Source of the DNA: Paenarthrobacter nitroguajacolicus
Lineage (GTDB): Bacteria; Actinomycetota; Actinomycetes; Actinomycetales; Micrococcaceae
NCBI RefSeq assembly: GCF_029952445.1
Contig: NZ_JAQPPK010000004.1
Coordinates: forward strand, 62,001-126,000
Length of the DNA: 64,000 nt
Direction of reading: 5' to 3'
The notes below the pieces were generated by a model. That model saw only the letters and a list, made by a program, of their open reading frames with translations. It had not been told where the DNA came from and searched no databases. This document shows positions 51,008 to 59,410 of the stretch, piece after piece. The translations under genes were made by a program, and so were the position numbers. Position 1 is the first letter of the stretch, and each line of letters starts with the position of its first letter.

Positions 51008-51787
51008 CTACCGGAGGCCGGCCACGCCGGCACGGGCCAGCCGGTGGTAATCGGCGTGCATCAGTTGGGAGGCCGCTTCCTCGTCGAGGATCACCGTTGC
51101 CCACGGATGAAGCTGAACGATCGAACCCGGGACAGATGCGGACACCGGTCCTTCCAAAGCGGCGGCGACGGCGGGCGCCTTGGCTGTTCCGAAGGCCAAC
51201 AGAACCAGGTGACGGGCCCGCTGTATGGTGCCAAGTCCTTGCGTGATGCAATGGCTTGGAACCTCGGCCGGGGAGTCGAAGAATCGAGCATTGTCGGCAC
51301 GGGTCTGTGCCGCCAGTGCCTTGAGGCGGGTGGTGGAACCAAGCGAAGACCCCGGCTCATTGAACGCGATGTGGCCGTTGGTGCCGATGCCGAGGATCTG
51401 GACGTCGATTCCACCAGCAGCGCGGATCGCCAGTTCGTACTCGTCCCCGGCTGCCTCTACGTTGGGACCCGTACCCCGGGGTGTCATCACCAAAGAAGGC
51501 GTCAGCCCCAGCGGCTCCACGACTTCAGAGGTGATGACGGACCGATAGCTCTGCGGGTGTTCCGGTGGGATGCCGAGGTACTCGTCCAGGGCAAACCCCC
51601 GGACTTTGGAAACATCCAAGCCATGTTCCCGTACAGCCGAGGCCAGGGCGGCGTACGTGGTCAGCGGCGTCGAACCAGTGGCCAGTCCCAGGACGGCGTC
51701 GGGTTTGTGTTTCAAATGCTCAACAAAGAGGGACGCAGCGGCGTTGCCTGCCTCTTCCTGATCGCGGACGATGATGACTTCTGCCAT
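51008..51787 (-). CDS. nagB: Glucosamine-6-phosphate deaminase
   Basis: A 259-residue protein of normal NagB length. VLGLATGSTPLTTYAAL binds phosphate. GFALDEYLGIPPEHPQSY holds the catalytic Asp, and LGIGTNGHIAFNEPGSSL holds the catalytic His/Glu. NagB converts glucosamine-6-phosphate to fructose-6-phosphate and ammonia. It ends the eight-gene run that starts at 59273, which implies that the imported material yields glucosamine-6-phosphate. It follows the ROK kinase by 15 bp. Confidence 0.93.
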   Translation of the reverse strand: MAEVIIVRDQEEAGNAAASLFVEHLKHKPDAVLGLATGSTPLTTYAALASAVREHGLDVSKVRGFALDEYLGIPPEHPQSYRSVITSEVVEPLGLTPSLVMTPRGTGPNVEAAGDEYELAIRAAGGIDVQILGIGTNGHIAFNEPGSSLGSTTRLKALAAQTRADNARFFDSPAEVPSHCITQGLGTIQRARHLVLLAFGTAKAPAVAAALEGPVSASVPGSIVQLHPWATVILDEEAASQLMHADYHRLARAGVAGLR

Positions 51788-51802
51788 GGACTTTCTCCTG
51801 AG

Positions 51803-52756
51803 TTAGCTGTTGTTGCCGCAGATCGCGGCGCCCACCGAACCGGTGGGAAGTCCCGGCGGGACCAATCGGACACGGTGCCCCAGAGCCAGGCCGGCGAGGA
51901 AAGGGGATGCAGCACCGGCGCGGGCGAGCTCTTGCCGAATTCCGCTGAGCAGCGGCTGGCCGAGCGAATTGAGGCCGCCGCCGATGTAGATGACGCCCGG
52001 GTCGAAGGTCAGGCCGAGGACCCGGACGGCGGCAGCGACGCCGGCAAAAAACCGTTGCTGAACGTCCAGGGCGAGCGGATCGCCGTCGAGCGCTGCGTCG
52101 AACAGTGAGGCCGCCGGCCACGGCCCGGAGCCTGACCATTGACGGGCAAGACCGGACCCCGATGCCACCAGCTCAAGGCAACCGGTCTGCCCGCACGGGC
52201 AGGCGGTGTCGAGGTCACCCGAAAGCAGGGGCAGGTGGCCTATCTCCCCCGCTGCGCCCGACGCGCCGCGGACCAGTTGGCCATTGCTCACGAATCCTGC
52301 GGCAAGGCCCGTTCCGAGGTTCAAATAGGCGCTTGTTCCGGTCGCCTGACCAGCGCCCAGAAGGTGGTGGGCGCCAACGGCGGCAGCGTTGACATCATTC
52401 TCCACGGACACGGGAAGTCCAAGCGCGGATGTGACCACGGAACCCAATGCAAGGTCCTTGAGACCGACATTAACGGCGTTTGCCACCGTGCCTGAATCCG
52501 TGTCAACGATGCCGGGAATCCCGATGCCCAGGCCCGCAACGGGCCGATCGAGCAAGGTCTCGGCCCCGAGGACGTCACGGACCAAGCCGAACAAAGTGCC
52601 CAGGACCTGGTCTTTGCCGAACCCCGTGGGCCGGCGCAAGGTGTGCAGCACATTGTTGTGGTCATCGATAGCGACAACCTCGGTCTTCGTGCCGCCAATA
52701 TCAGCCCCGAGACGGATAGTGCGGGTGCCGGTGCGGACGGTGGTGGATGAAGTCAC
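51803..52756 (-). CDS. ROK-family sugar kinase
   Basis: A GTG at 52756 overlaps the previous stop (GTGA), giving 317 residues. The N-terminus LGADIGGTKTEVVAI is the phosphate motif of ROK kinases. GIGIPGIVDTDSG, ENDVNAAAVGAHHLLGAG and the zinc site CPCGQTGCLE are all present. There is no helix-turn-helix, so it is a kinase rather than a repressor. Being next to NagB, glucosamine or N-acetylglucosamine is the likely substrate. The signature has CGQTGC as in known glucokinase/NagK branches. Confidence 0.92.
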   Translation of the reverse strand: MTSSTTVRTGTRTIRLGADIGGTKTEVVAIDDHNNVLHTLRRPTGFGKDQVLGTLFGLVRDVLGAETLLDRPVAGLGIGIPGIVDTDSGTVANAVNVGLKDLALGSVVTSALGLPVSVENDVNAAAVGAHHLLGAGQATGTSAYLNLGTGLAAGFVSNGQLVRGASGAAGEIGHLPLLSGDLDTACPCGQTGCLELVASGSGLARQWSGSGPWPAASLFDAALDGDPLALDVQQRFFAGVAAAVRVLGLTFDPGVIYIGGGLNSLGQPLLSGIRQELARAGAASPFLAGLALGHRVRLVPPGLPTGSVGAAICGNNS

Positions 52757-53772
52757 AGTGTTCTTTCTGGCTGCAGCGCCAACAGGCAGCTGGAACGGAA
52801 GGAGACGGGGGAACCGGTATCGAGGCTCCGGTTGATTGCCTCGACCAGCGCCACAATGTCCAGGATTTCGGCCCACGGCACGTTGGGGGTTCCAGTGCGG
52901 ACGGACTCGACGATGCCTTCCAAAAGCCCGGCCAGCATGGACTCCCCGGCCTCGATCGAGAATGCGCTCCCGTCCATCCGGGGTTCGAGATGGCCCGTGG
53001 TCTGCGGGCTCCACTCCACGTCCCCGCCCAACACTGCCTCCCGGCCGTCAACCCAGCGGATGGTCGCCTTGAGGGAGCAGTACGACGGCGGCGCGCCACC
53101 GCTGCGGTCAGAGGCACCATCGGCGTCGCGAACGGCAGCCGCGGCAGCACCGGCGTCGACGATTGCACCTTCGGCGATGACACCGGGCCCAAGGGCCGCA
53201 ACGGCCAAGTCCACCAAGTGCACGCCGTACCAGGAGAACCCGGGGTGTCCGGGTTGGGTCGGTAGCGGCCCGTCCAGGACCACCCGGCGAGGCCTGCCGC
53301 TGGAAACGGCCGCGCGGAATTCCGGCGTGAAACGCTTGGGTGATCCGGCCAGCACCAACGTCCCCGAGGCGTCCGCGAGGGTAAGCATGGCCCGGGCCTC
53401 CGCCAGTGTGGGCGCGAATCGGGTGTCTACATAAACAGGCTTGCCGTAGCCCACCACCCGTTTGAAGTACTCCGGATGCATGCGGGCGTCCGAGGCCACG
53501 ATCAGCAGGGCATCACAGGCTTCGGCCACTGCCTCCGGCGAATCGCACAGCGTGACACCAAGCGCCGCCACCTGATCGGCGAAGTCATCGACCCGGTCGC
53601 GGCCCAGCGGAAAGTCCGACGCCGGTACCCCCTTCCAGGCGTGCGTCACCGTCCCGCCGGGGACCGCGCCGTCGAACCCGTCCCCGAAGAGGCGGGCAAA
53701 AGACGGCGCGTGCGGCGAATCGACGCCGATCAGTCCGAACCGTATCGGGGCAATCACAGTAGGCGAGTTCAT
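52753..53772 (-). CDS. Gfo/Idh/MocA-family oxidoreductase
   Basis: The ATG at 53772 overlaps the permease stop (ATGA), giving 339 residues. The N-terminal Rossmann segment is IRFGLIGVDSPHAPSFARLF, a variant of GxGxxG. GKPVYVDTRFAP stands where EKP is usual. The C-terminal half is the beta-sheet substrate domain. Members oxidise or epimerise sugars with NAD(P), and some hydrolyse glycosides through a redox mechanism. Here it probably processes an imported amino sugar or its uronic neighbour. GTGA overlap links it to the kinase. Confidence 0.85.
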   Translation of the reverse strand: MNSPTVIAPIRFGLIGVDSPHAPSFARLFGDGFDGAVPGGTVTHAWKGVPASDFPLGRDRVDDFADQVAALGVTLCDSPEAVAEACDALLIVASDARMHPEYFKRVVGYGKPVYVDTRFAPTLAEARAMLTLADASGTLVLAGSPKRFTPEFRAAVSSGRPRRVVLDGPLPTQPGHPGFSWYGVHLVDLAVAALGPGVIAEGAIVDAGAAAAAVRDADGASDRSGGAPPSYCSLKATIRWVDGREAVLGGDVEWSPQTTGHLEPRMDGSAFSIEAGESMLAGLLEGIVESVRTGTPNVPWAEILDIVALVEAINRSLDTGSPVSFRSSCLLALQPERTL

Positions 53773-54629
53773 CCTTTGACCCCGCTGTGCGTGATGCTCG
53801 CGACGATGTGCTTCTGGAGGAAGGCGAAAATCACCAGGCAGGGGATGAAGCTGACAAACGCGGCCGCCATGATGTTGGAGGTGGACGCGGTCTCCGTGTT
53901 GAGGGTGGCCAAGCCCACGGTCAGTGTGCGGGCGGTGTCTGATTGACCTACGACCAGCGGCCACAGGAGGTCGTTCCAGTGCCAGAGGAACACGAAGATG
54001 GCCAACGTGGCCAGCACGGGCCGGATCAAGGGAAGCACGATCTGCCAGAAGGTGCGCCATTCCCCGGCACCGTCGATGCGTGCTGCGTCGAAGAGCTCCT
54101 CGGGCATGTCCTTCACGAACTGGCGGATCAGGAAGATTGCCTGGGCATTGGCCAGGGTGGGCAGGATCAGGCCCCAGAGCGTGTTCACGCCGCCCATTTT
54201 GGAGACCAGGATGAACGTGGGAATGAGCGTTGCCTGCACGGGGACCATGAGTGTGGCGATGATGGCCCACAGCAGGGCATTCCGTCCCGGGAAACGCTTG
54301 CGGGCCAGGGCATAGGCGGCCATGGAAGCGGTCAGGAGGACAACCACCACGGAGACAGTGGAGTACACGAACGAGTTCCAGAGCCACAGCGGGAATTCAC
54401 CCACGTTGAAGATGCGGACCATGTTGTCAAAGGTCAGCGACGACGGCCAAGCGTAGGGAATGGTGGGTGCATCGGCAGGGGAGAGCGCAAGGACCACCAC
54501 GGCCAGCAGGGGTGCCACTGTGAAGAGCGAAACGATGGCGAGGACCCAGGTCAATGTCCGTTGGCGGCGTTTTTCGGTGTTGGGCCGCATGGAAACCGGA
54601 GGGATGGGTGGGGAGACTACGGCTGTCAC
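53769..54629 (-). CDS. Carbohydrate ABC transporter permease, MalG type (module B)
   Basis: A 286-residue protein with six helices and EAA loop LFDAARIDGAGEWRTFWQIV near residue 195. It overlaps both neighbours (54626-54629 with the other permease, 53769-53772 with the oxidoreductase). It is part of a CUT1 importer whose ATPase is not in the window. Confidence 0.93.
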   Translation of the reverse strand: MTAVVSPPIPPVSMRPNTEKRRQRTLTWVLAIVSLFTVAPLLAVVVLALSPADAPTIPYAWPSSLTFDNMVRIFNVGEFPLWLWNSFVYSTVSVVVVLLTASMAAYALARKRFPGRNALLWAIIATLMVPVQATLIPTFILVSKMGGVNTLWGLILPTLANAQAIFLIRQFVKDMPEELFDAARIDGAGEWRTFWQIVLPLIRPVLATLAIFVFLWHWNDLLWPLVVGQSDTARTLTVGLATLNTETASTSNIMAAAFVSFIPCLVIFAFLQKHIVASITHSGVKG

Positions 54630-55564
54630 TTGGAGTCCTTTCCTTCGAAGAATCGTTGCTGCACCAGGGACAGGACCAGCACGATCACGAACAGCACCAC
54701 ACCTACGGCCGAGGCGTAGCCGAAGTCGAAGAACTTGAAGCCTTCGTCGAACAGGAAGTAGATGAGGCTGTGGCTTGCCCGGGCGGGGCCGCCGCCGGTC
54801 ATCACGTAGATGGTGTCGAAGACCTGGAAGCCGACGATCGTCTCAATGACCAGCACGAAGAACACCACAGGTTTCAGGAGCGGCAACGTCACGAACCAGA
54901 AGGACTTCCAGGCGCCTGCACCGTCAATGCGGGCGGCCTCGTGGACTTCGGCGGGTTGCGCCTTGAGCCCGGCCAGGAAGATCAGCATGGAGTAGCCGAA
55001 TCCTTTCCACACGGACACAACAGCCAGGGACAGCAGGACCAGGAGCTGTGGGCCGGAGGTGAATGGCACGGGTCCCAGGCCCAGCCCGCCGAGCGCCGCA
55101 TTCAGGGGACCGTCGGTGGAGAAGATCCACGTCCAGATGATGCCGGCCATGACGAAGGAACTGAGGTACGGGATGAACAGTAGTGCCCGGAAGGTTCCCG
55201 TGTAGCGGACCAATTTGTCCAGCAGGACAGCCCCGGCCAGCGACACCGCAATGATGAACGGAACGAAGATCACCACGTAAAGGAAAGTGACGCGCAGGCT
55301 TTGCCAGAAGTTCGGGTCTGCTGCCAACCGGACGTAGTTGTCGGCGCCAAGAAACTCGAAATCACCGTTGAGGCTGTACTCCGTCAGGCTCATGGCTCCC
55401 GCGCCGAAGATCGGCAGGAACTTGAAGAGCCCGAAGATCACCAGGGTGGGCAGGACGAAGAGGATGCCGGCAAGGGCCTCGCGGTTACGGACCTTCTTCC
55501 TCGGGGCAGGTGGCGGAGGCGTTGCCGCCCGGGCCGCGGAACGGGTTTGGGTGTGCACTGACAT
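54626..55564 (-). CDS. Carbohydrate ABC transporter permease, MalF type (module B)
   Basis: A 312-residue protein with a cytosolic N-terminus and six helices. The EAA loop is VHEAARIDGAGAWKSFWFVT near residue 216. It lies 24 bp after the binding-protein stop and overlaps the second permease by four bases. It forms the membrane channel with that partner. Confidence 0.93.
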   Translation of the reverse strand: MSVHTQTRSAARAATPPPPAPRKKVRNREALAGILFVLPTLVIFGLFKFLPIFGAGAMSLTEYSLNGDFEFLGADNYVRLAADPNFWQSLRVTFLYVVIFVPFIIAVSLAGAVLLDKLVRYTGTFRALLFIPYLSSFVMAGIIWTWIFSTDGPLNAALGGLGLGPVPFTSGPQLLVLLSLAVVSVWKGFGYSMLIFLAGLKAQPAEVHEAARIDGAGAWKSFWFVTLPLLKPVVFFVLVIETIVGFQVFDTIYVMTGGGPARASHSLIYFLFDEGFKFFDFGYASAVGVVLFVIVLVLSLVQQRFFEGKDSK

Positions 55565-55588
55565 GGGAAACCTATCTGCGGGGTCGAA

Positions 55589-56878
55589 TCAGCGGGCCGC
55601 GCGCTGCAGGATGCCGCGTGCTTCCGTGGCCGCCTTGGCGAGGGCTTCCTTGGGCGTGATGTCCCCGCGAAGGGCCGCCTGGATGTTGGGTGCCAGCGCA
55701 CCCATGACCTGGCGGGCCACAGGCGAGGATTCGCCTGGATTGGCCGTCTTCAGGGCTGCCGCCATGGCCTTTGAATCGGCATCCTCGCCGAGGGCGGCGG
55801 CATCTTCGCGGGTGGGCAGGTTTCCGGCGGCGGCGTTGAGGGCTTTCTGGGATTCAGCCGAACCCAGGTACTTCATCACTGTGTAGGCGGCTTGCCGGTT
55901 CTCTTTCTTGTTGATGGAGGTCAGGGCGAGGAGCCCGGGGTTGCCATAGGTGGCCTGGACCTTGCCTGTCAGGGGTTCCCCGAGCGCAACGTTGTCAGCT
56001 CCCAGGGCGGCCCGCATCTGCTTGAGTTCCGGGAGGGAGGTGGTGGCGCGCATCGCGGCCTTGCCGGTGGCGATCGGAGCGCCCTCCACCTTGGGGCCGT
56101 CGGTGGCGGCGTCGGCGGGCAAGCCGCCGGCCTTCTTGAGGTCCACCAGGAGCTGCAGGGCCGATTCGCCTTCTGCCGAGTCGAAGGCAACATCCTTGGC
56201 GTCGTCGCTGAACACCTTGCCGCCGGCCTGCCACAGCAGCGGATAGAAGGACAGGTTCAGCGTCTGTTCAGGACTGCCCGCGTAATCCATGACGGCGATG
56301 CCCTTCTTGGCCAGGACCGGTGCCGCCGAACGGAGATCATCCCAGTTCTTGGGCAGTTCCAGGCCCGCATCCTTAAAGATCTTGGTGTTGTAGGCGGTGG
56401 TGTTGATGTTCTGGAAGAGCGGGACGCCGAACAGTTCGCCGTCGAAGGTCGCGGCATCAAGGGTGTTCGGGTAGAAGGAGTCTTTTTCCTTGGACACGGC
56501 TTCGTCCACCGGCAACAGTCCCCGGACGTTCCGGTAGGTGGCGGCCTGGTCAGGCGTAATAAGCACGACGTCGGGTCCCGAGCCCGCGGCCAACGCGGCC
56601 GAAATCTGGGCGTCGCGCTTGTCGAACGTCTGCAGTTCGATGGTCAGGTCGATTCCCGGGTTTGCCTTCTCGAAGGCAGCCTCGGTGTCCTGCCAGAACT
56701 TCTTGCTGGCCGTCTCATCCTTGATGACGGGATACATCCAGAGGGTGACCTTGCCGCTTGCGGGTCCGGCGTCACTCGACGATGAGGACGGGCCGCCGCA
56801 CGCGGTCAGGGCAAGGGCTGCAGCGGTAACGACGGCGGCGGCCAAGGCTGCGGGTGGGCGCAGTTTTCGTGTGAACAT
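55589..56878 (-). CDS. ABC transporter solute-binding lipoprotein (module B)
   Basis: The ATG at 56878 gives 429 residues. The lipobox is ALTAC (Cys27). The mature protein starts KVTLWMYPVIKDETASKKFW and later shows GSGPDVVLITPDQAATYRNV and GELFGVPLFQNINTTAYNTK, typical of CUT1 oligosaccharide-binding proteins. It lies seven bases after the sulfatase stop. It captures sugars outside the membrane for the two permeases downstream. Confidence 0.93.
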   Translation of the reverse strand: MFTRKLRPPAALAAAVVTAAALALTACGGPSSSSSDAGPASGKVTLWMYPVIKDETASKKFWQDTEAAFEKANPGIDLTIELQTFDKRDAQISAALAAGSGPDVVLITPDQAATYRNVRGLLPVDEAVSKEKDSFYPNTLDAATFDGELFGVPLFQNINTTAYNTKIFKDAGLELPKNWDDLRSAAPVLAKKGIAVMDYAGSPEQTLNLSFYPLLWQAGGKVFSDDAKDVAFDSAEGESALQLLVDLKKAGGLPADAATDGPKVEGAPIATGKAAMRATTSLPELKQMRAALGADNVALGEPLTGKVQATYGNPGLLALTSINKKENRQAAYTVMKYLGSAESQKALNAAAGNLPTREDAAALGEDADSKAMAAALKTANPGESSPVARQVMGALAPNIQAALRGDITPKEALAKAATEARGILQRAAR

Positions 56879-56885
56879 GATCGGC

Positions 56886-58241
56886 TTACTTTCTGCTGGG
56901 GGTGAGGCTGGCGTCTTGGAGGTTTTTGAGCGCAATGCTGTGGCGGGCGGCGTGGGTAGGTTCGGGTTTCAGGAGGGGGTCGTCCGTCTCCTGCATCCAG
57001 GCGAAGAGCGCGACGGACAGTTCCCTCAGGGTGTCCGCGTTCGTTGGTTCCCCCGCTACGTTGTCCAGTTCCGCCGGGTCCGTACTGAGGTCGTAGAGCT
57101 CCAGTGCCGGGCTGGTGGCTATGGTTGGCCCGCCCAGGTCCACGGGCAGGCTGCGATGGACCCAGGACTGGGTGGGGTCCATTGCACGCGGCGCGTTGGA
57201 GAAGTTGACGATCAACTTGTGCGTGGATGTCCGCACGGACCGTTTGGGGTCGTAATACGTGTGGAACGTCAGTTGGCTGAAGCAGTGTTCGCGGATGGGT
57301 TCGCCGCGTTCCACCGCCGCCCGGAGGCTGGTCCCCGGAAGGTCCGCCGGAACCGTGAGGCCGGAAACGTCCAGCAATGTGGGCAGCACGTCCACGTGGC
57401 TGACGATTTCCGAAACCCGTTTTCCGGCCCAAGCCCGGTTCAGCGGGTGGCGGATCATGAGCGCGACTTCCAGTCCGGCGTCGTACAGCGTGCATTTGGC
57501 GCGAGGCAGCGCGAGTCCGTGGTCCGTCGTGAACAGCACCAGCGTGCTGTCCTGCAGCCCAAGGACGTCCAGTTCGGCGAGGATGCGCCCAACGCCTTCG
57601 TCCATGTGCTTCACTGCGCCCTGCAGCTCGGCGATCTCCTCGCGTGAACCGGCATCGTCCAGCAAGTGCGACGGGATGCTGTGCCCGCGGGAGGTGTCAG
57701 GAATGACGCCGTCCGCCAGGAAGCCCATGACGCCGGGGCGGTCGTGCTGCGAGGGGACGCGGTGGGGTTCGGTGAAGCCGACCTGGAGGTAGAACGGCCG
57801 GCCGCCGGCTGCCATCCTCTGGAGCGCATCAGTCGCGCGGCTTACGACGACGTCCCGCGCACCCCCTGTACGGGCGCGGTCAAACCCGAGCCTGTCGGCG
57901 ACCACGTCATCGGGCAGCACGCGTGATTCGTGGTGCACGCCAATCAGTTCCGTCTGGTAACCGACTGACTTGAGGCGGTGTGCGATGTGTTGGCGGGGCT
58001 CCTTGAGGTCCCAATCGAAGGGATCATGGGTCAGGCCGAGGACACCGTTGCTTTGCGGATACGTGCCGGTGAACAGGGACGCGCGGGCGGGGCTGCAATG
58101 TGGCGCCGTGGCGAAGGCTTTTTCGAACAAGGCCGATTCGCTGGCCAGCGCATCGAGGTTGGGGGTGGACACGGTGCCAACGCCGTAGCTTCCCAGGAAG
58201 CGGCCCAGATCGTGGCAGTGAAGGAGAAGGATGTTGCGCAT
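56886..58241 (-). CDS. Type I sulfatase, N-sulfoglucosamine sulfohydrolase-like
   Basis: A 451-residue cytosolic (no signal peptide) sulfatase. The formylglycine motif is CSPAR (Cys49-Arg53) in PHCSPARASLFTGTYPQSNG. Other signatures are LLLHCHDLGRFLGSYG, HPHR-like VGFTEPHRVPSQ and LVLFTTDHGLALPRAKCTLY with the metal Asp-His. The pattern LVLFTTDHGxxxPRAKxTLYDAG matches SGSH-type heparan N-sulfatases more than arylsulfatases. It needs an FGE to become active; only an FGE relic is in the window. Second gene of the module B run. Confidence 0.85.
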   Translation of the reverse strand: MRNILLLHCHDLGRFLGSYGVGTVSTPNLDALASESALFEKAFATAPHCSPARASLFTGTYPQSNGVLGLTHDPFDWDLKEPRQHIAHRLKSVGYQTELIGVHHESRVLPDDVVADRLGFDRARTGGARDVVVSRATDALQRMAAGGRPFYLQVGFTEPHRVPSQHDRPGVMGFLADGVIPDTSRGHSIPSHLLDDAGSREEIAELQGAVKHMDEGVGRILAELDVLGLQDSTLVLFTTDHGLALPRAKCTLYDAGLEVALMIRHPLNRAWAGKRVSEIVSHVDVLPTLLDVSGLTVPADLPGTSLRAAVERGEPIREHCFSQLTFHTYYDPKRSVRTSTHKLIVNFSNAPRAMDPTQSWVHRSLPVDLGGPTIATSPALELYDLSTDPAELDNVAGEPTNADTLRELSVALFAWMQETDDPLLKPEPTHAARHSIALKNLQDASLTPSRK

Positions 58242-58244
58242 CGG

Positions 58245-59273
58245 CTAGCCCATCTTTTCCAGGTCAGTGCGGGTCACGGCATGTTCCAGCGGCTCTCCGG
58301 CAAGGAAGCGGCGAAGCTCGTCCACCACGATCTGCCCGGCCCGGCGGCGGGAATCCACTGTGGCGCCGGCGATGTGCGGGGTGAGCAGGGCGTTCGGCAA
58401 TGATCGCCAGCGGTCATCGATGGGCAGGGGCTCAAGGTCGAAGACATCCAAAGCCGCGTCGATACGGCCGGAGGATACCTCGGCGTAGAGCGCGTCCATG
58501 TCCACGATGGTGGAGCGGGCAGTGTTCACGAACGCCGTGCCGTCCTGCAACAGGGCAAGCTGGTCCCTGCCGATGAGTCCACGGGTTTCGGGGGTCTGCG
58601 GCGCGTGGACGGCTACAACGTCACTGGCGGCACATAGCTTCTCCAGGCTGGTTGAAAGCCGTGCCAGGGGATCGTCCGCACTGAGGTACGGGTCGTAAAC
58701 CCTGACCTCCGCGCCAAGTGCGGTGCAGGCTTCGATGTACCGGCGGCCGGTCCGCGATGCACCCACTACACCGATGCAGGCGCCGGAAATCTCCCTTGCT
58801 CGCGGGGCCATGCGGGCATCCTCCCAGGTCCGGCCGGAGCGGAGGCTGTGGTCAAGGCGTTCGACCCGGCGCAGCAACGCCAAGGTGAAGGTGAGGGAGA
58901 GCTCGGCAACGGCGGGTGCCATTGCCGCTCCGGACTGGGAAATGGGAATGCCTGCTTCCCAGAAATCCTCACTCACCAGGAAATGAACGGAGGAAGCTGC
59001 GTGAAGTACGCAACGCAGCTTGGGGGCCAGAGCCAGATGCGTGGCGTCCAGGCGGGGGAACCCCCAGGCCGTTATGGCGATTTCGACGTCTTCGGCCACC
59101 TCGGCAAAAGCCTTGCTGGATTGGAGCGCCTCGGGTGGCACCACGGTCACGTGTCCCAATTCCGCAAGTGCAGCCAGGGTCGAGGGTGGAAAGAAGGAGT
59201 CGAATTCCGCCTCGGGAACGCTGAGGAGGATCTTCAGGGCGGGTGACTGAACAACGGCGTTGTTGGAGTTCAT
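58245..59273 (-). CDS. D-isomer 2-hydroxyacid dehydrogenase family protein (module B)
   Basis: A 342-residue protein, first gene of the eight-gene run that ends in nagB. The Rossmann loop is IGVVGASRTGRRYIE. NTARSTIVDMDALYAE and LLTPHIAGATVDS hold the conserved Arg/Glu and His region. It is a paralog of the gene at 40831-41844 with the same unusual GAS-type loop. The substrate is likely a sugar acid. It lies next to an inverted repeat that should be its operator, and opposite a ROK repressor. Confidence 0.88.
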   Translation of the reverse strand: MNSNNAVVQSPALKILLSVPEAEFDSFFPPSTLAALAELGHVTVVPPEALQSSKAFAEVAEDVEIAITAWGFPRLDATHLALAPKLRCVLHAASSVHFLVSEDFWEAGIPISQSGAAMAPAVAELSLTFTLALLRRVERLDHSLRSGRTWEDARMAPRAREISGACIGVVGASRTGRRYIEACTALGAEVRVYDPYLSADDPLARLSTSLEKLCAASDVVAVHAPQTPETRGLIGRDQLALLQDGTAFVNTARSTIVDMDALYAEVSSGRIDAALDVFDLEPLPIDDRWRSLPNALLTPHIAGATVDSRRRAGQIVVDELRRFLAGEPLEHAVTRTDLEKMG

Positions 59274-59296
59274 GCGGTTGACGCTACTGATTGTTT

Positions 59297-59323
59297 ATTA
59301 GTTTTGTCAATGACTAAACTAAT
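59297..59323. promoter_or_regulatory. Operator-like inverted repeat for the module B ROK repressor
   Basis: Arms ATTAGTTT (59297-59304) and AAACTAAT (59316-59323) are perfect 8-bp complements with an 11-bp spacer. It lies between the divergent dehydrogenase and ROK genes, 24 bp before the dehydrogenase start. Size and AT-rich arms resemble NagC-type operators. Confidence 0.6.
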
Positions 59324-59410
59324 GGAAATGATGATGGAGAACCGTCCCATCCGGCTCCGATGCCACAATAGGGAAGGTCCACAGCGACGTAATCCCAGGA
59401 GACCCGTGCA

